64,000 nt of DNA from NCBI RefSeq assembly GCF_900110245.1, contig NZ_FOCZ01000006.1, forward strand, positions 435,004 to 499,003. The letters are read 5' to 3'. This stretch comes from Niastella yeongjuensis. Its GTDB lineage: Bacteria > Bacteroidota > Bacteroidia > Chitinophagales > Chitinophagaceae. A program made the translations under genes and the position numbers. Positions 16,191 through 24,793 of this stretch are shown here, piece after piece. The notes beneath the pieces are model-generated. The model was not told where the DNA came from. It ran no database searches and saw nothing but the letters and a program-made list of their open reading frames with translations. Position 1 is the stretch's first letter. Every line of letters starts with the position of its first letter.

Positions 16191-17112
16191 ACCAGGTACG
16201 ATCTTTCATAAACTGATCCAACTCCTGCCGGGTCATTGGCAACTTATCAGCATTCGCATCCAGCCATTTCAGAAAATCCTGTTTAATGGCATCGGTCCAT
16301 TGCGTGTCTATTTGTCCCGGAGTGTATTTTCCTTCGCGTAAACGCTGATGGCCAAACTGGTCACGCAGGGAAATAAACTCGGCATTCAGCACCACTTCTT
16401 CCAACAGGTGCGCAGGAATAAAAACAACACCGCCTTTTTTTGCTAAGATGGCATCACCAGGCAAAACCGTAGCCCGGCCAATCCGGACCGGCACATTGAT
16501 ACCGCCCAGCATCATCTGTTGGATATAAGAAGGATCGTAGCCTTTGATCCAGGCATTGAAGCCTTTTATATCTCCCAGTCCTTCCATATCGCGTACGGAG
16601 CCATAGAAGATCACCCCGCGGCCGGATTTGGCGTAAATGGCATTGCCCAGGTTATCACCGATCAGCGTACCATCCACCACCTTTCCATAACTATCGGCTA
16701 CATAGATATCGCCATTCTTTAGTACATCGATTGGCCAGGAGTTGGGCGCGCCAATACGGCCTTCGCTTTTTCCTTTGTCTTTTACGAGTTTATCTACATC
16801 GGGGCGCAGGGGCCAGTATTGAGCCGTAACAGCCCGGCCGGTCATGGCGGAATCATCTTCCAATACCATCCAGTCCCCTTCGAACTGGTTCATAAATCCT
16901 TTGTTGCGTAAAATGCCCCAGGCTTCTTCGAGGTGCACCGCTTTCAGGCGCTGCAGTAATTTGTCAGACACATGTGGCCGCCCATCGGCAGAACGTTCGC
17001 CCTTCCACTCGGGAGTGAGCGCTTTTATCTGTTCCGGGGTCAATGTAATTTGCTGGGCGCGGAGGTTTGTACTTAGAATCAGACTTAATAATAAAAGACA
17101 ACATTTATTCAT
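16189..17112 (-). CDS. Exported RraA-family lyase B (HMG/CHA aldolase-like)
   Basis: A 307-residue paralog of RraA-family protein A, clearly similar along its whole length (LTPEWKGER, LEEAWGILRN, GKYTPGQIDTQW, FMKDRTW). It has a Sec signal peptide (MNKCCLLLLSLILSTNLRA, cleaved before QQI). The aldolase signature is GDNLGNAIYAKSGRGVIFYGSVRD, with FYG in place of YDG but the Arg-Asp pair kept. Expected to cleave or process a keto-acid intermediate in the periplasm, paired with dehydratase B. It is encoded between the FGGY kinase and dehydratase B in the same operon, with heptad arrays at both borders. Activity is inferred from family and motif only. Confidence 0.84.
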   Translation of the reverse strand: MNKCCLLLLSLILSTNLRAQQITLTPEQIKALTPEWKGERSADGRPHVSDKLLQRLKAVHLEEAWGILRNKGFMNQFEGDWMVLEDDSAMTGRAVTAQYWPLRPDVDKLVKDKGKSEGRIGAPNSWPIDVLKNGDIYVADSYGKVVDGTLIGDNLGNAIYAKSGRGVIFYGSVRDMEGLGDIKGFNAWIKGYDPSYIQQMMLGGINVPVRIGRATVLPGDAILAKKGGVVFIPAHLLEEVVLNAEFISLRDQFGHQRLREGKYTPGQIDTQWTDAIKQDFLKWLDANADKLPMTRQELDQFMKDRTW

Positions 17113-17138
17113 ATAGCATTTCGTTTTATTAGTTTCCG

Positions 17139-17237
17139 ATGTAGGACGTAAGAAGTAGGAAGAACCCTATTTTCGAAATCTCTGTCTTACTTCTTACCTC
17201 TTAATTCTTACCTCTTACTTTTTACCTCCTGCTTCAC
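17139..17237. repeat. Heptad arrays running into the 3' end of the FGGY kinase gene
   Basis: The left arm at 17139-17166 is ATGTAGG, ACGTAAG, AAGTAGG, AAGAACC. The right arm at 17182-17237 is CTGTCTT, ACTTCTT, ACCTCTT, AATTCTT, ACCTCTT, ACTTTTT, ACCTCCT, GCTTCAC. The arms are of opposite sense and can pair. The kinase stop codon (17208-17210) and about the last nine sense codons lie inside the right arm. Confidence 0.92.
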
Positions 17238-18806
17238 CTTCTTATTTCCTCTAACTTTACTTTCTTTTGCCGGAGCCTCTGTAATAACGTACTTCTGTTG
17301 TAAAGAACTAATCGCCTCAAACTCCTCCGCCAGCTTTACGCTCAACTTTTCATAAATAGTAAAGTAATCCGCATATACCGCATGGTGTTGTTTATTCGGT
17401 TTGTATACATCGGGCAATTCAACGGTTTGGGCTGCTTCATCAAGTGATTTATAAATACCCATTTCCGTAGCGCTTAACAAATAGGCGCCAAAACTTACGC
17501 TGTGGTATTGTTGCCGAACCCGAACAGGTTTATTGAACATATCGGCGATCATTTGCGTACAAAAAGGAATGGTACCAAAACTGCCATTCACCGACAGGCT
17601 TTTTATATTCCGTTGTTCACCCAGCGTTTTACCAATACTATATATTTCGTACAGGATCCCTTCTATGGTTGCGCGGATAAAATGTTTGCGTTCATGTTTG
17701 ATGTTCAGCCCAAAATACATACCCCGCGCATTGGCATTCCAGATAGGCGCGCGTTCACCCAATAAATAAGGCAGGAACAACAACCCATCCGATCCCCGGG
17801 GCACCTTGGAAGCTTCTTCAATGAGTTGTTGTAAACTGTTCTCCATATCAAAGGGATTGGTGAACTCTCCAAACTGGCGGCTGAACCATTCAAAAATATT
17901 TCCGCCATTGTTGGTTGGTCCGCCGGAGACGTAACAATCATCGGTAAGCAGGTAGTTGAAGAAACGCATTTGTTCATCTTTCAACACGGTGGGGCCCATT
18001 ACGCGTACAGCGCCGCTGTCTTCAATGGTGATGGTGGCTTTACCAATGCCTTTCACGCCATCACCCAGGGTTGCCAGACAACCGTCACTGGAGCCCAGTA
18101 AGATCTTTGTTTCGGGTGGCAATCGCAGCGATTGCTGATAGGCTTTTTTTAGTTTGCCGGCAGAAGTGAAAACAGGAGCCACATCGGGCAGACGTGCAGC
18201 TGTAATGCCGGCATATTGCAGGGCATCTGCCTCCCAGGTAACGGTATGAATATTCAACAAACCGGTAGCCGAGGCAATGCTGTAATCCATTTTGTATTCA
18301 CCGGTCAATTGATGAATGATATAGCTTTTTATGGACAGGAATTTACTGGCCAGCCGGAAACGATCTTTATCACGGTTTTTCATCCACGCTATTTTAACCA
18401 GTGGCGACATGGGATGTATGGGGGTGCCCGTAGCGGCATACAGGCTTTTTCCCAGCGGGGAGCAACGCAATTCCTGCGCTTCTTTTTTGGCCCGGTTATC
18501 GGCCCAGGTAATGGCATTGCCAAGCGGATTGCCGTATTTATCAACTGCCAGCACGCTGTGCATGGACGCGCTGAAACAAATGCAGGCTACCGTATATTTT
18601 TTCGGAGGTATGTATTCATTCAATAAATTCTTCAGCACATACAGCGTGGTAATAAATATCTGTTCCGGGTCCTGCTCGCTGTGGTCGGGTTCTGTATGAA
18701 ATGTAGGAAAATAACCCTTCATCGAACCGATGACGCGGCCGCTGAGGTTGAAGGCAAATACCCGCACCCCATTTGTTCCTAACTCAATTGTAATGATGCA
18801 TTTCAT
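17208..18806 (-). CDS. FGGY-family carbohydrate kinase (gluconokinase-like)
   Basis: A 532-residue cytosolic kinase of the FGGY family. An N-terminal phosphate-1 loop (IELGTNGVRVFAFN, residues 6-19), SASMHSVLAVD near 80, TWADNRA near 99, and a C-terminal half with SSDGCLATLGDG, SGGPTNNGGN and the ATP-site SVNGSFG place it near gluconokinases rather than glycerol or xylulose kinases. The predicted reaction is ATP-dependent phosphorylation of gluconate or a related aldonate. It follows the AraC regulator by 11 bp, so the two are co-transcribed. Its lysine-rich tail (about GNKKVKQEVKSKR) is encoded by the heptad array, so the normal family C-terminus probably ends earlier. Confidence 0.88.
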   Translation of the reverse strand: MKCIITIELGTNGVRVFAFNLSGRVIGSMKGYFPTFHTEPDHSEQDPEQIFITTLYVLKNLLNEYIPPKKYTVACICFSASMHSVLAVDKYGNPLGNAITWADNRAKKEAQELRCSPLGKSLYAATGTPIHPMSPLVKIAWMKNRDKDRFRLASKFLSIKSYIIHQLTGEYKMDYSIASATGLLNIHTVTWEADALQYAGITAARLPDVAPVFTSAGKLKKAYQQSLRLPPETKILLGSSDGCLATLGDGVKGIGKATITIEDSGAVRVMGPTVLKDEQMRFFNYLLTDDCYVSGGPTNNGGNIFEWFSRQFGEFTNPFDMENSLQQLIEEASKVPRGSDGLLFLPYLLGERAPIWNANARGMYFGLNIKHERKHFIRATIEGILYEIYSIGKTLGEQRNIKSLSVNGSFGTIPFCTQMIADMFNKPVRVRQQYHSVSFGAYLLSATEMGIYKSLDEAAQTVELPDVYKPNKQHHAVYADYFTIYEKLSVKLAEEFEAISSLQQKYVITEAPAKESKVRGNKKVKQEVKSKR

Positions 18807-18817
18807 GTTTATAATAG

Positions 18818-19705
18818 TTATTTATTACGCAAATGGTTTTTTCTAAACTCACTGGGCCGGTAGCCGGTCAGCTTTTTAAACGTGGTGGAAAAATGTTGCG
18901 AGGAATAGAACCCCGTATCCAGCGCTATGTCGGTCACGGTTATATCCGGCCGTTTTAATAGTTTGATGGCCTCGGATATGCGAATATTGATCAGGTAATT
19001 GATGGGTGAAAAACCCGAATAACTTTTCACCTTTTCGGTGAACAAGGTAGTACCCATGCCCACCAGGGCGGCCATTTCTTCCACAGTCCATTGATGCGCC
19101 AGGTCCTGGCGCAACACCTCCTCCAGGTGCATAAATGTTTTTGGGAAGTCGCGGTTGGCATGACTTTGTTTGGTCATTTTACGGGCCACCTGTATCAACA
19201 GTTCATCCAGCTGGTGATTGATGCTTGCCTGGTAGCCCACTTCGTTGCCAAACAATTCGGCATGAATGCATTTAAGGATCTTGCCCACTTCACTGAACCG
19301 CGATAAAACCGGCAAACTGTTCAACAACAGGGTTTTGCCAATAGCGGCTGCTTCGCTTTCAGACAGGCCGCTCCACTTACCAGGCTGTATATGCCCGTTA
19401 TCGAGCCGGTGCAGGGCCAGCTGGATCCAGGTATAGGAACCGATCTCCAGCACGCCATTGTCGCTGCCAAAGGGCGTACCGGGCAGTATCAGCGCCACAT
19501 CGCCAGGATAATATATATATGACTGGTGATTGATGCGCCATTCGAACCGCCCTTCTATTATATAATAGATGCGTAAACCTTCTGTTAAAGTGGTGAAAAA
19601 TGCGTTGAGCTGTATAGAGCCATTCTTCTTTATGCCCAGCTCCTGGATATGCGGGAACAAAAGCAGTTCTGCCGATTTACCATGTTGTAGCACGAATTGA
19701 TTCAT
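18818..19705 (-). CDS. AraC-family transcriptional regulator of the sugar-acid locus
   Basis: A 295-residue regulator with an N-terminal cupin-like ligand domain (about 20-160, including YYIIEGRFEWRINHQSYIYYPGDVALILPG) and a C-terminal pair of helix-turn-helix motifs (about 190-292) with the AraC signature DIALDTGFYSSQHFSTTFKKLTGYRPSEFRK. It is the first gene of the minus-strand operon and diverges from the SusC gene across a 178-bp gap. It therefore probably senses a sugar acid or sugar and controls both directions. The ligand is unknown. Confidence 0.92.
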   Translation of the reverse strand: MNQFVLQHGKSAELLLFPHIQELGIKKNGSIQLNAFFTTLTEGLRIYYIIEGRFEWRINHQSYIYYPGDVALILPGTPFGSDNGVLEIGSYTWIQLALHRLDNGHIQPGKWSGLSESEAAAIGKTLLLNSLPVLSRFSEVGKILKCIHAELFGNEVGYQASINHQLDELLIQVARKMTKQSHANRDFPKTFMHLEEVLRQDLAHQWTVEEMAALVGMGTTLFTEKVKSYSGFSPINYLINIRISEAIKLLKRPDITVTDIALDTGFYSSQHFSTTFKKLTGYRPSEFRKNHLRNK

Positions 19706-19883
19706 ATGGCTTTATGTACTTAGCTTTGGCGCAATCGCTAACCGTTAGGAAGCGTATATAAAATAAAGGAATTTCCCGCTCCTGCATGTACAAAATTCAA
19801 CACTGTTTTATTTTGGAAGTTTTTACCCGTAATACCGGATAATTTGTTCTTTCAACGATTACTCACCAAAACAACTTGCCGGT

Positions 19884-22800
19884 ATGAAAAATTACTCCCA
19901 CGGCAGGCCACCCCGTTATGCCGGACTGTGGCTGCTCTGCATTTTTCATTTACTCCTTTCCGTTACCCATGCTCAAACAATTACAGGAACAGTGTCAGAT
20001 GAAAAAGGTACGAAGTTGTCACGGGTCTCCATAATGATAAAGGGTTCTTCATTGGGGACTACTACCGATAACGATGGCAAATACAGCATTTCCGCGCCGG
20101 GCAATGCCTCCCTCGTTTTTAGTGCGGTAGGCTATAAAAATACGGAAGTAGCCATTGATGGCCGCATCGTTATTAATATTTCCCTTACGGTCGACAACCA
20201 GAACCTGGGCGAGGTGATCGTAACAGCCCTGGGCATAAAAAAACAGGCCCGAAGCCTGGGCTATTCGGCCACCAGCGTAAAACCAGAAGAGCTGAGCGTG
20301 AACCGTACCAGCAATGTGATGAATGCCTTACAGGGAAAAGTAGCCGGCGTAAACATCTCTTCCCTGGGAACCGGCCCGGGCGGTACTTCCAAGATCCGGA
20401 TCCGCGGCCAGTCTTCCATTTCCGGACAAAACAACCCACTGATCGTTATTAATGGCGTACCGGTTGACAATACCAACTTTAACGACAACACCATAAATGT
20501 AAAAGGCGGTGGGGTATATGCCGATGGCGGGGATGGGTTGTCGAGCATCAACCCCGATGATATCGAAAGCATGACCGTGCTGAAGGGAGCGCCCGCATCG
20601 GCCCTGTATGGTTCCCGCGCCAAAGACGGGGTGATCATGATCACGACAAAAACGAAAGGAAAAACAAAAGGAATTGGAGTCTCCTATAATTTAAATTATA
20701 CCAATGATACCCCGCTCGATTATACCGATTATCAAAACGAATATGGCCAGGGCGAGGGCGGGGTTCGCCCCACCACCCCAGATCCTACTTCGGGTGAATG
20801 GTCATTTGGCGAGAAGTTCGCGCCCGGTATGACGCAAATCCTGTTCAATAACCTTACTGTTCCCTACGAACCACAGGACAGCCGCATCAAAAATTTCTAC
20901 CGCCATGGCCAGAATATTTCAAACACCCTGGCTTTCGAAAGCAGTAACGACAAAGGCGGCATGCGCCTGTCTCTCAACAATACCCAGAACAATGGCATTG
21001 TGCCTAATAACTCGTTCAACCGCAAATCGATGAACCTGGGATATAGTTATAATCTGACTGAAAAGTTCATCCTGGCAGGCAACATCAACTACTCGCGGGA
21101 GATCAATAAAAACCCGCCAAATATTGCCAACCAGGACAACTCCATACCCACTACCCTAATGGCCTTATCAACCTCAATGCCTCTGCATATACTGGATGAA
21201 AATAAATACAATGCACAGGGCAACGAGTACGGCTGGTCGAGGTTCACCAACCGTACCAATCCTTACTGGGTGTTGGCAGAACAATTTCACAATATCAAAC
21301 GCGACCGGCTTTTTGGCAACGTAACCCTGAAGTATAATCTGTTGTCGTGGCTGAGTGTACAGGGGCGTTTTGGCCAGGATTACTGGTCGCGCGATGAAGA
21401 TGTAAATAACTTCCCCACCGGACAGAACTCCCGTGCAGCCGCTCTTCCCGGTTTTGTAAATGGCGTGTACACACAGGAATCCCGGCGCTTCCGCGAAACC
21501 AACCTCGATTTCCTGGTGAATGCCAACAGGAAATTCGGCATCATGGAAGTGAACCTGAATGCCGGTGGCAACCGCATGCGCAAACGGTCAGACATCAACA
21601 ACGTGGTGGTTACCGATTTCATCACCCGTGGCATCTACACCGTACAGAATGGCCGTGGCAAAGACCCTGTATACACGCGCATAGAACAAGGTGTGAATTC
21701 TTTGTATAGCTCCGCTGAATTGAATTTCAAACAAACCTTTTATTTAACCGGAACCGTGCGTAACGACTGGTTCAGCACCCTGGCTCCGGTTAACAGAAGT
21801 ATCCTGTATCCATCCGTATCGGGCAGCTATGTTTTCTCTGAACACCTGCAGAATGTAAACTGGCTGAATTTTGGTAAACTGCGGTTAGGCTATGCAGAGG
21901 TAGGCAGTGATGGCGATGTGCCCCCCTATTCAGACCAGTTATTCTATAGTCCAAACGCAAATTTCGTAAGCAACCCCAATGGGCAACAGGTACCGGTTGG
22001 CACCAGCAACATCAGTAACAATGCCACCGGTACTACCCTTCCCAATCCCAGTCTGAAACCCAGCCGGGTAGCCGAAACGGAAGTGGGCCTCGAAATGCGC
22101 ATGTTCAATAACCGCATTAACATTGATCTGGCTGCTTATCGAAAGATCACCAAAGACCAGATCGTTCTGGTACAGATCTCCGACGCATCCGGCTATCTCA
22201 ATACGCCCATTAACAGTGGCAAAAGCCGTAACTATGGCTTTGAAGCCCAATTGAACCTGGTACCCGTAAGGACCCTAAATACAACCTGGGAATTCACCGC
22301 CAACACGTCGTACAACATCACCAAAGTACTGAGCATTATCAGCGACAAACCGGGTGAACGCATTACTACCGGTACGCATGTGTTCAACGGGGAAACCCGC
22401 CATGTAGTGGGTCAGGAAATGGGCCAGATCGCCGGTTATGGTTACGCACGGGATGCAAAAGGACAAATGATCTTTCAATCGAACGGGTTACCGCAGCGCA
22501 CATCCGATTTTGTGTTATTTGGCAGCGGTTTGCCTAAATGGGTAGGCGGCTTTCTGAATACGGTAAATTATAAAGGTATCAACTTCACCGTGTTTATCGA
22601 TTACAAACTGGGCAACAAGATGCTGTCTGGCACCAACTTCAATGCCGTACGGCACGGCCTGCATAAAATGACATTGCAAGGCCGGGAAGGTGGCGTAATA
22701 GGCTCCGGTGTGGATGCCAACGGCAATCCCAACACCGCGGTACAGACGGTACAAACTTATTGGGAACACCTGCGTACGCAACAAATTATAGAACCGGTTA

Positions 22801-23054
22801 TTTATAACGGCGGGTATTGGAAGGTGCGTCAGCTCTCTTTAGGATATGATTTCACCAAACATGTTCCGGTTAAATGGCCCATCAAAGGCGTTAAGCTCGA
22901 TTTTGTAGCCAACAATGTGTTGCTGATCAAGAAATGGGTAGATAATATCGATCCCGAAACATTTGGTTTTGGCTCCGATAACCAGGTTGGTCTGGAATCA
23001 CCCGGTTTGCCTACTACCCGCAGCCTTGGCCTGAATTTAAACATTAAATTCTAA
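19884..23054 (+). CDS. SusC/RagA-family TonB-linked outer-membrane transporter
   Basis: A 1056-residue protein with a Sec signal peptide (about 1-31, ending THAQ). Domains in order are a carboxypeptidase-regulatory-like domain (about 33-110), the SusC plug (about 118-250, with GEVIVTALGIKKQARSLGYS, INGVPVDNTN and LKGAPASALYGSRAKDGVIMITTK) and a 22-strand barrel ending LGLNLNIKF. SusC transporters form lidded complexes with a SusD lipoprotein and import oligosaccharides or other large ligands using TonB energy. The SusD partner starts 12 bp downstream. The divergent AraC regulator and sugar-acid enzymes suggest an acidic sugar or oligouronide ligand, which is inference. Confidence 0.94.
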   Translation: MKNYSHGRPPRYAGLWLLCIFHLLLSVTHAQTITGTVSDEKGTKLSRVSIMIKGSSLGTTTDNDGKYSISAPGNASLVFSAVGYKNTEVAIDGRIVINISLTVDNQNLGEVIVTALGIKKQARSLGYSATSVKPEELSVNRTSNVMNALQGKVAGVNISSLGTGPGGTSKIRIRGQSSISGQNNPLIVINGVPVDNTNFNDNTINVKGGGVYADGGDGLSSINPDDIESMTVLKGAPASALYGSRAKDGVIMITTKTKGKTKGIGVSYNLNYTNDTPLDYTDYQNEYGQGEGGVRPTTPDPTSGEWSFGEKFAPGMTQILFNNLTVPYEPQDSRIKNFYRHGQNISNTLAFESSNDKGGMRLSLNNTQNNGIVPNNSFNRKSMNLGYSYNLTEKFILAGNINYSREINKNPPNIANQDNSIPTTLMALSTSMPLHILDENKYNAQGNEYGWSRFTNRTNPYWVLAEQFHNIKRDRLFGNVTLKYNLLSWLSVQGRFGQDYWSRDEDVNNFPTGQNSRAAALPGFVNGVYTQESRRFRETNLDFLVNANRKFGIMEVNLNAGGNRMRKRSDINNVVVTDFITRGIYTVQNGRGKDPVYTRIEQGVNSLYSSAELNFKQTFYLTGTVRNDWFSTLAPVNRSILYPSVSGSYVFSEHLQNVNWLNFGKLRLGYAEVGSDGDVPPYSDQLFYSPNANFVSNPNGQQVPVGTSNISNNATGTTLPNPSLKPSRVAETEVGLEMRMFNNRINIDLAAYRKITKDQIVLVQISDASGYLNTPINSGKSRNYGFEAQLNLVPVRTLNTTWEFTANTSYNITKVLSIISDKPGERITTGTHVFNGETRHVVGQEMGQIAGYGYARDAKGQMIFQSNGLPQRTSDFVLFGSGLPKWVGGFLNTVNYKGINFTVFIDYKLGNKMLSGTNFNAVRHGLHKMTLQGREGGVIGSGVDANGNPNTAVQTVQTYWEHLRTQQIIEPVIYNGGYWKVRQLSLGYDFTKHVPVKWPIKGVKLDFVANNVLLIKKWVDNIDPETFGFGSDNQVGLESPGLPTTRSLGLNLNIKF

Positions 23055-23066
23055 CACCTTACTGTC

Positions 23067-24608
23067 ATGAAAAAGATTGTCAACCATATATTGATCATCG
23101 CACTGCTGTATAGCGCAGCTTCCTGTGAAAAGAACCTGTCGAAACTGAATGTAAATGAAACAAACAGCACTACGTTAGATCCGGCGTTGTTGCTGAACCA
23201 GGCAATTGTCAACACTTCTTTTCCGGTGAAATCACTGGTCTTTGACCTGGGCATTGTACAACAAATGGTATCGCCCAATGGCGGGGTGTTGGCCGGCGCC
23301 AATTTCAACCAGGACAGCCGCGATGTGACCACGGCCCCTTTGTGGACGGCCTATTATCAAAGCGTGATAAAAAACACCTACGATGCGTTGGCAAAATCAA
23401 AAGACCTTGCCACCCGCACCAATATGTACAACATGGGGCGTATCTACCAGTCGTATGTGTTTATGATCCTCACCGATGAATTTGGTGAGGTCCCCTACTT
23501 GCAAGGGGGCGCCGGACTGGCAGAACATATTATGTTCCCTAAATATGATCGCCAGCAGGATATTTATCCAAAACTCATCCAGGAATTGACCGAAGCCGCT
23601 GCTGCGTTAACCACTACCAGCACGATTGAAACCGGTGATATGTTGTACGCTGGCGATGTGGCCAGGTGGAAAAAATTTGCTTACTCCCTGTTGCTGCGTG
23701 CCGGTATGCGGTTGAGTAAAATTGATCCGGCCAAAGCACAAAGTACGGTGCAGGCAGCCGTGGCCGGCGGCGTCATAACCGCCAATACCGACAATGCCTT
23801 TATTCGCCACGACGCCAATTTCAACCAACCGATAGGTAATACACTCAATGGCAGTGAGGCGGCCAACTTTTACCTCACCAAACCATTTGTTGACCAATTG
23901 AAGAACAACAACGATCCGCGGCTGCAAGCCATTGCCATTCGTTATGTAGGCGCCACAGGCAGCACAACACAAACCGTAGCAGTTGGTACTACCGACCCCA
24001 CTAAACAGATGGGCATGCCCATGGGAAAAGACAATGGTACTATTGTAGCGCAGGCCAGGGCCGACGGCCTCGCCAGTTTTTATGATTACAGTCAGGCCGA
24101 CCGCCGCCGTATAGTAAAAGTATCGTCACCAGTGTTCCTTATCACCGCGGCGCAAACCAATCTTTTATTGGCGGAAGCCCGCTTCCGGGGCTGGATAACT
24201 TCAGGCAGCGCTGCCCAGTATTTTTCCGATGGTATAAAAGCACATATGGACCAAATGGCATCTTACGACGCCAATTCCGCCATTGCTGCTACAGCCCGCG
24301 ACACCTATATAACCGCCAACCCGCTTACCGCCGGTACAGAACTGGAACAGATCAATACCCAATATTGGATCGCTTCGTTTTTGAACGGACCCGAAGCTTT
24401 TGCTAACTTTAGACGCAGCGGCTTCCCGGCATTGACACCCAATCCCTACGGACAGCCCAATAATCCCGATGTACCCAATGGCACATTTATCAGGCGCCTC
24501 ACCTATCCTACTTCAGAACTGAGTGTGAATACGGAAAATGTAAATGAAGCCATTGGCCGGCAGGGACCGGATAAGCTGAGTACACGGGTGTGGTGGGATA
24601 AACCTTAA
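23067..24608 (+). CDS. SusD/RagB-family surface lipoprotein
   Basis: A 513-residue lipoprotein (MKKIVNHILIIALLYSAASCEKN, lipobox cysteine 20) of the SusD-like fold with TPR helices. Features include a first helical region with NQAIVNTSFPVKSL, YQSYVFMILTDEFGEVPYLQGG near residue 130, and a long C-terminal alpha region ending with the SusD-type TYPTSELSVNTENVNEAIGRQGPDKLSTRVWWDKP. It acts as the lid and ligand-binding partner of the SusC transporter encoded just upstream. The stop codon lies in the first heptad of a long repeat array. Confidence 0.93.
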   Translation: MKKIVNHILIIALLYSAASCEKNLSKLNVNETNSTTLDPALLLNQAIVNTSFPVKSLVFDLGIVQQMVSPNGGVLAGANFNQDSRDVTTAPLWTAYYQSVIKNTYDALAKSKDLATRTNMYNMGRIYQSYVFMILTDEFGEVPYLQGGAGLAEHIMFPKYDRQQDIYPKLIQELTEAAAALTTTSTIETGDMLYAGDVARWKKFAYSLLLRAGMRLSKIDPAKAQSTVQAAVAGGVITANTDNAFIRHDANFNQPIGNTLNGSEAANFYLTKPFVDQLKNNNDPRLQAIAIRYVGATGSTTQTVAVGTTDPTKQMGMPMGKDNGTIVAQARADGLASFYDYSQADRRRIVKVSSPVFLITAAQTNLLLAEARFRGWITSGSAAQYFSDGIKAHMDQMASYDANSAIAATARDTYITANPLTAGTELEQINTQYWIASFLNGPEAFANFRRSGFPALTPNPYGQPNNPDVPNGTFIRRLTYPTSELSVNTENVNEAIGRQGPDKLSTRVWWDKP

Positions 24609-24761
24609 AGTTTTAAGTTCAAAGTTTAAAGTTTTAAGTTCAAAGTTCTTAGTTTTTGGGTTCGTAGGTTATGAGGTTTCTGAGTTTTGAGTTCTTTGTT
24701 CTTTGTTCTTTGTTCTTTGTTGCCGCAACGCGGTGTATTTGCTTATAGCTTATGGCTGGCC
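24605..24761. repeat. Seventeen-heptad array plus a short GCTTATA array
   Basis: From 24605 to 24723 the sequence divides into 17 heptads without a break in register. The first are TTAAAGT, TTTAAGT, TCAAAGT, TTAAAGT, TTTAAGT, TCAAAGT, TCTTAGT, and the last are repeats of TTGTTCT. The SusD stop TAA lies in the first heptad. After a GCCGCAACGCGG spacer, GCTTATA, GCTTATG, GCTGGCC follow at 24741-24761. A similar GTGTATTTGCTT-led short array occurs at 31725-31767. This is the only content of the SusD-IlvD/Edd gap. Confidence 0.92.
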
Positions 24762-24793
24762 CTGTATATCACGAATTACTATAAATAACAACA

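Noticed and set aside
19706-19883. Bacteroidota-type -7/-33 promoter (TAnnTTTG, TTTG) for the SusC gene
   Set aside because: A TAATTTG-like string exists, but it lacks the full 8-bp pattern and a matching -33 box, so it is not called.
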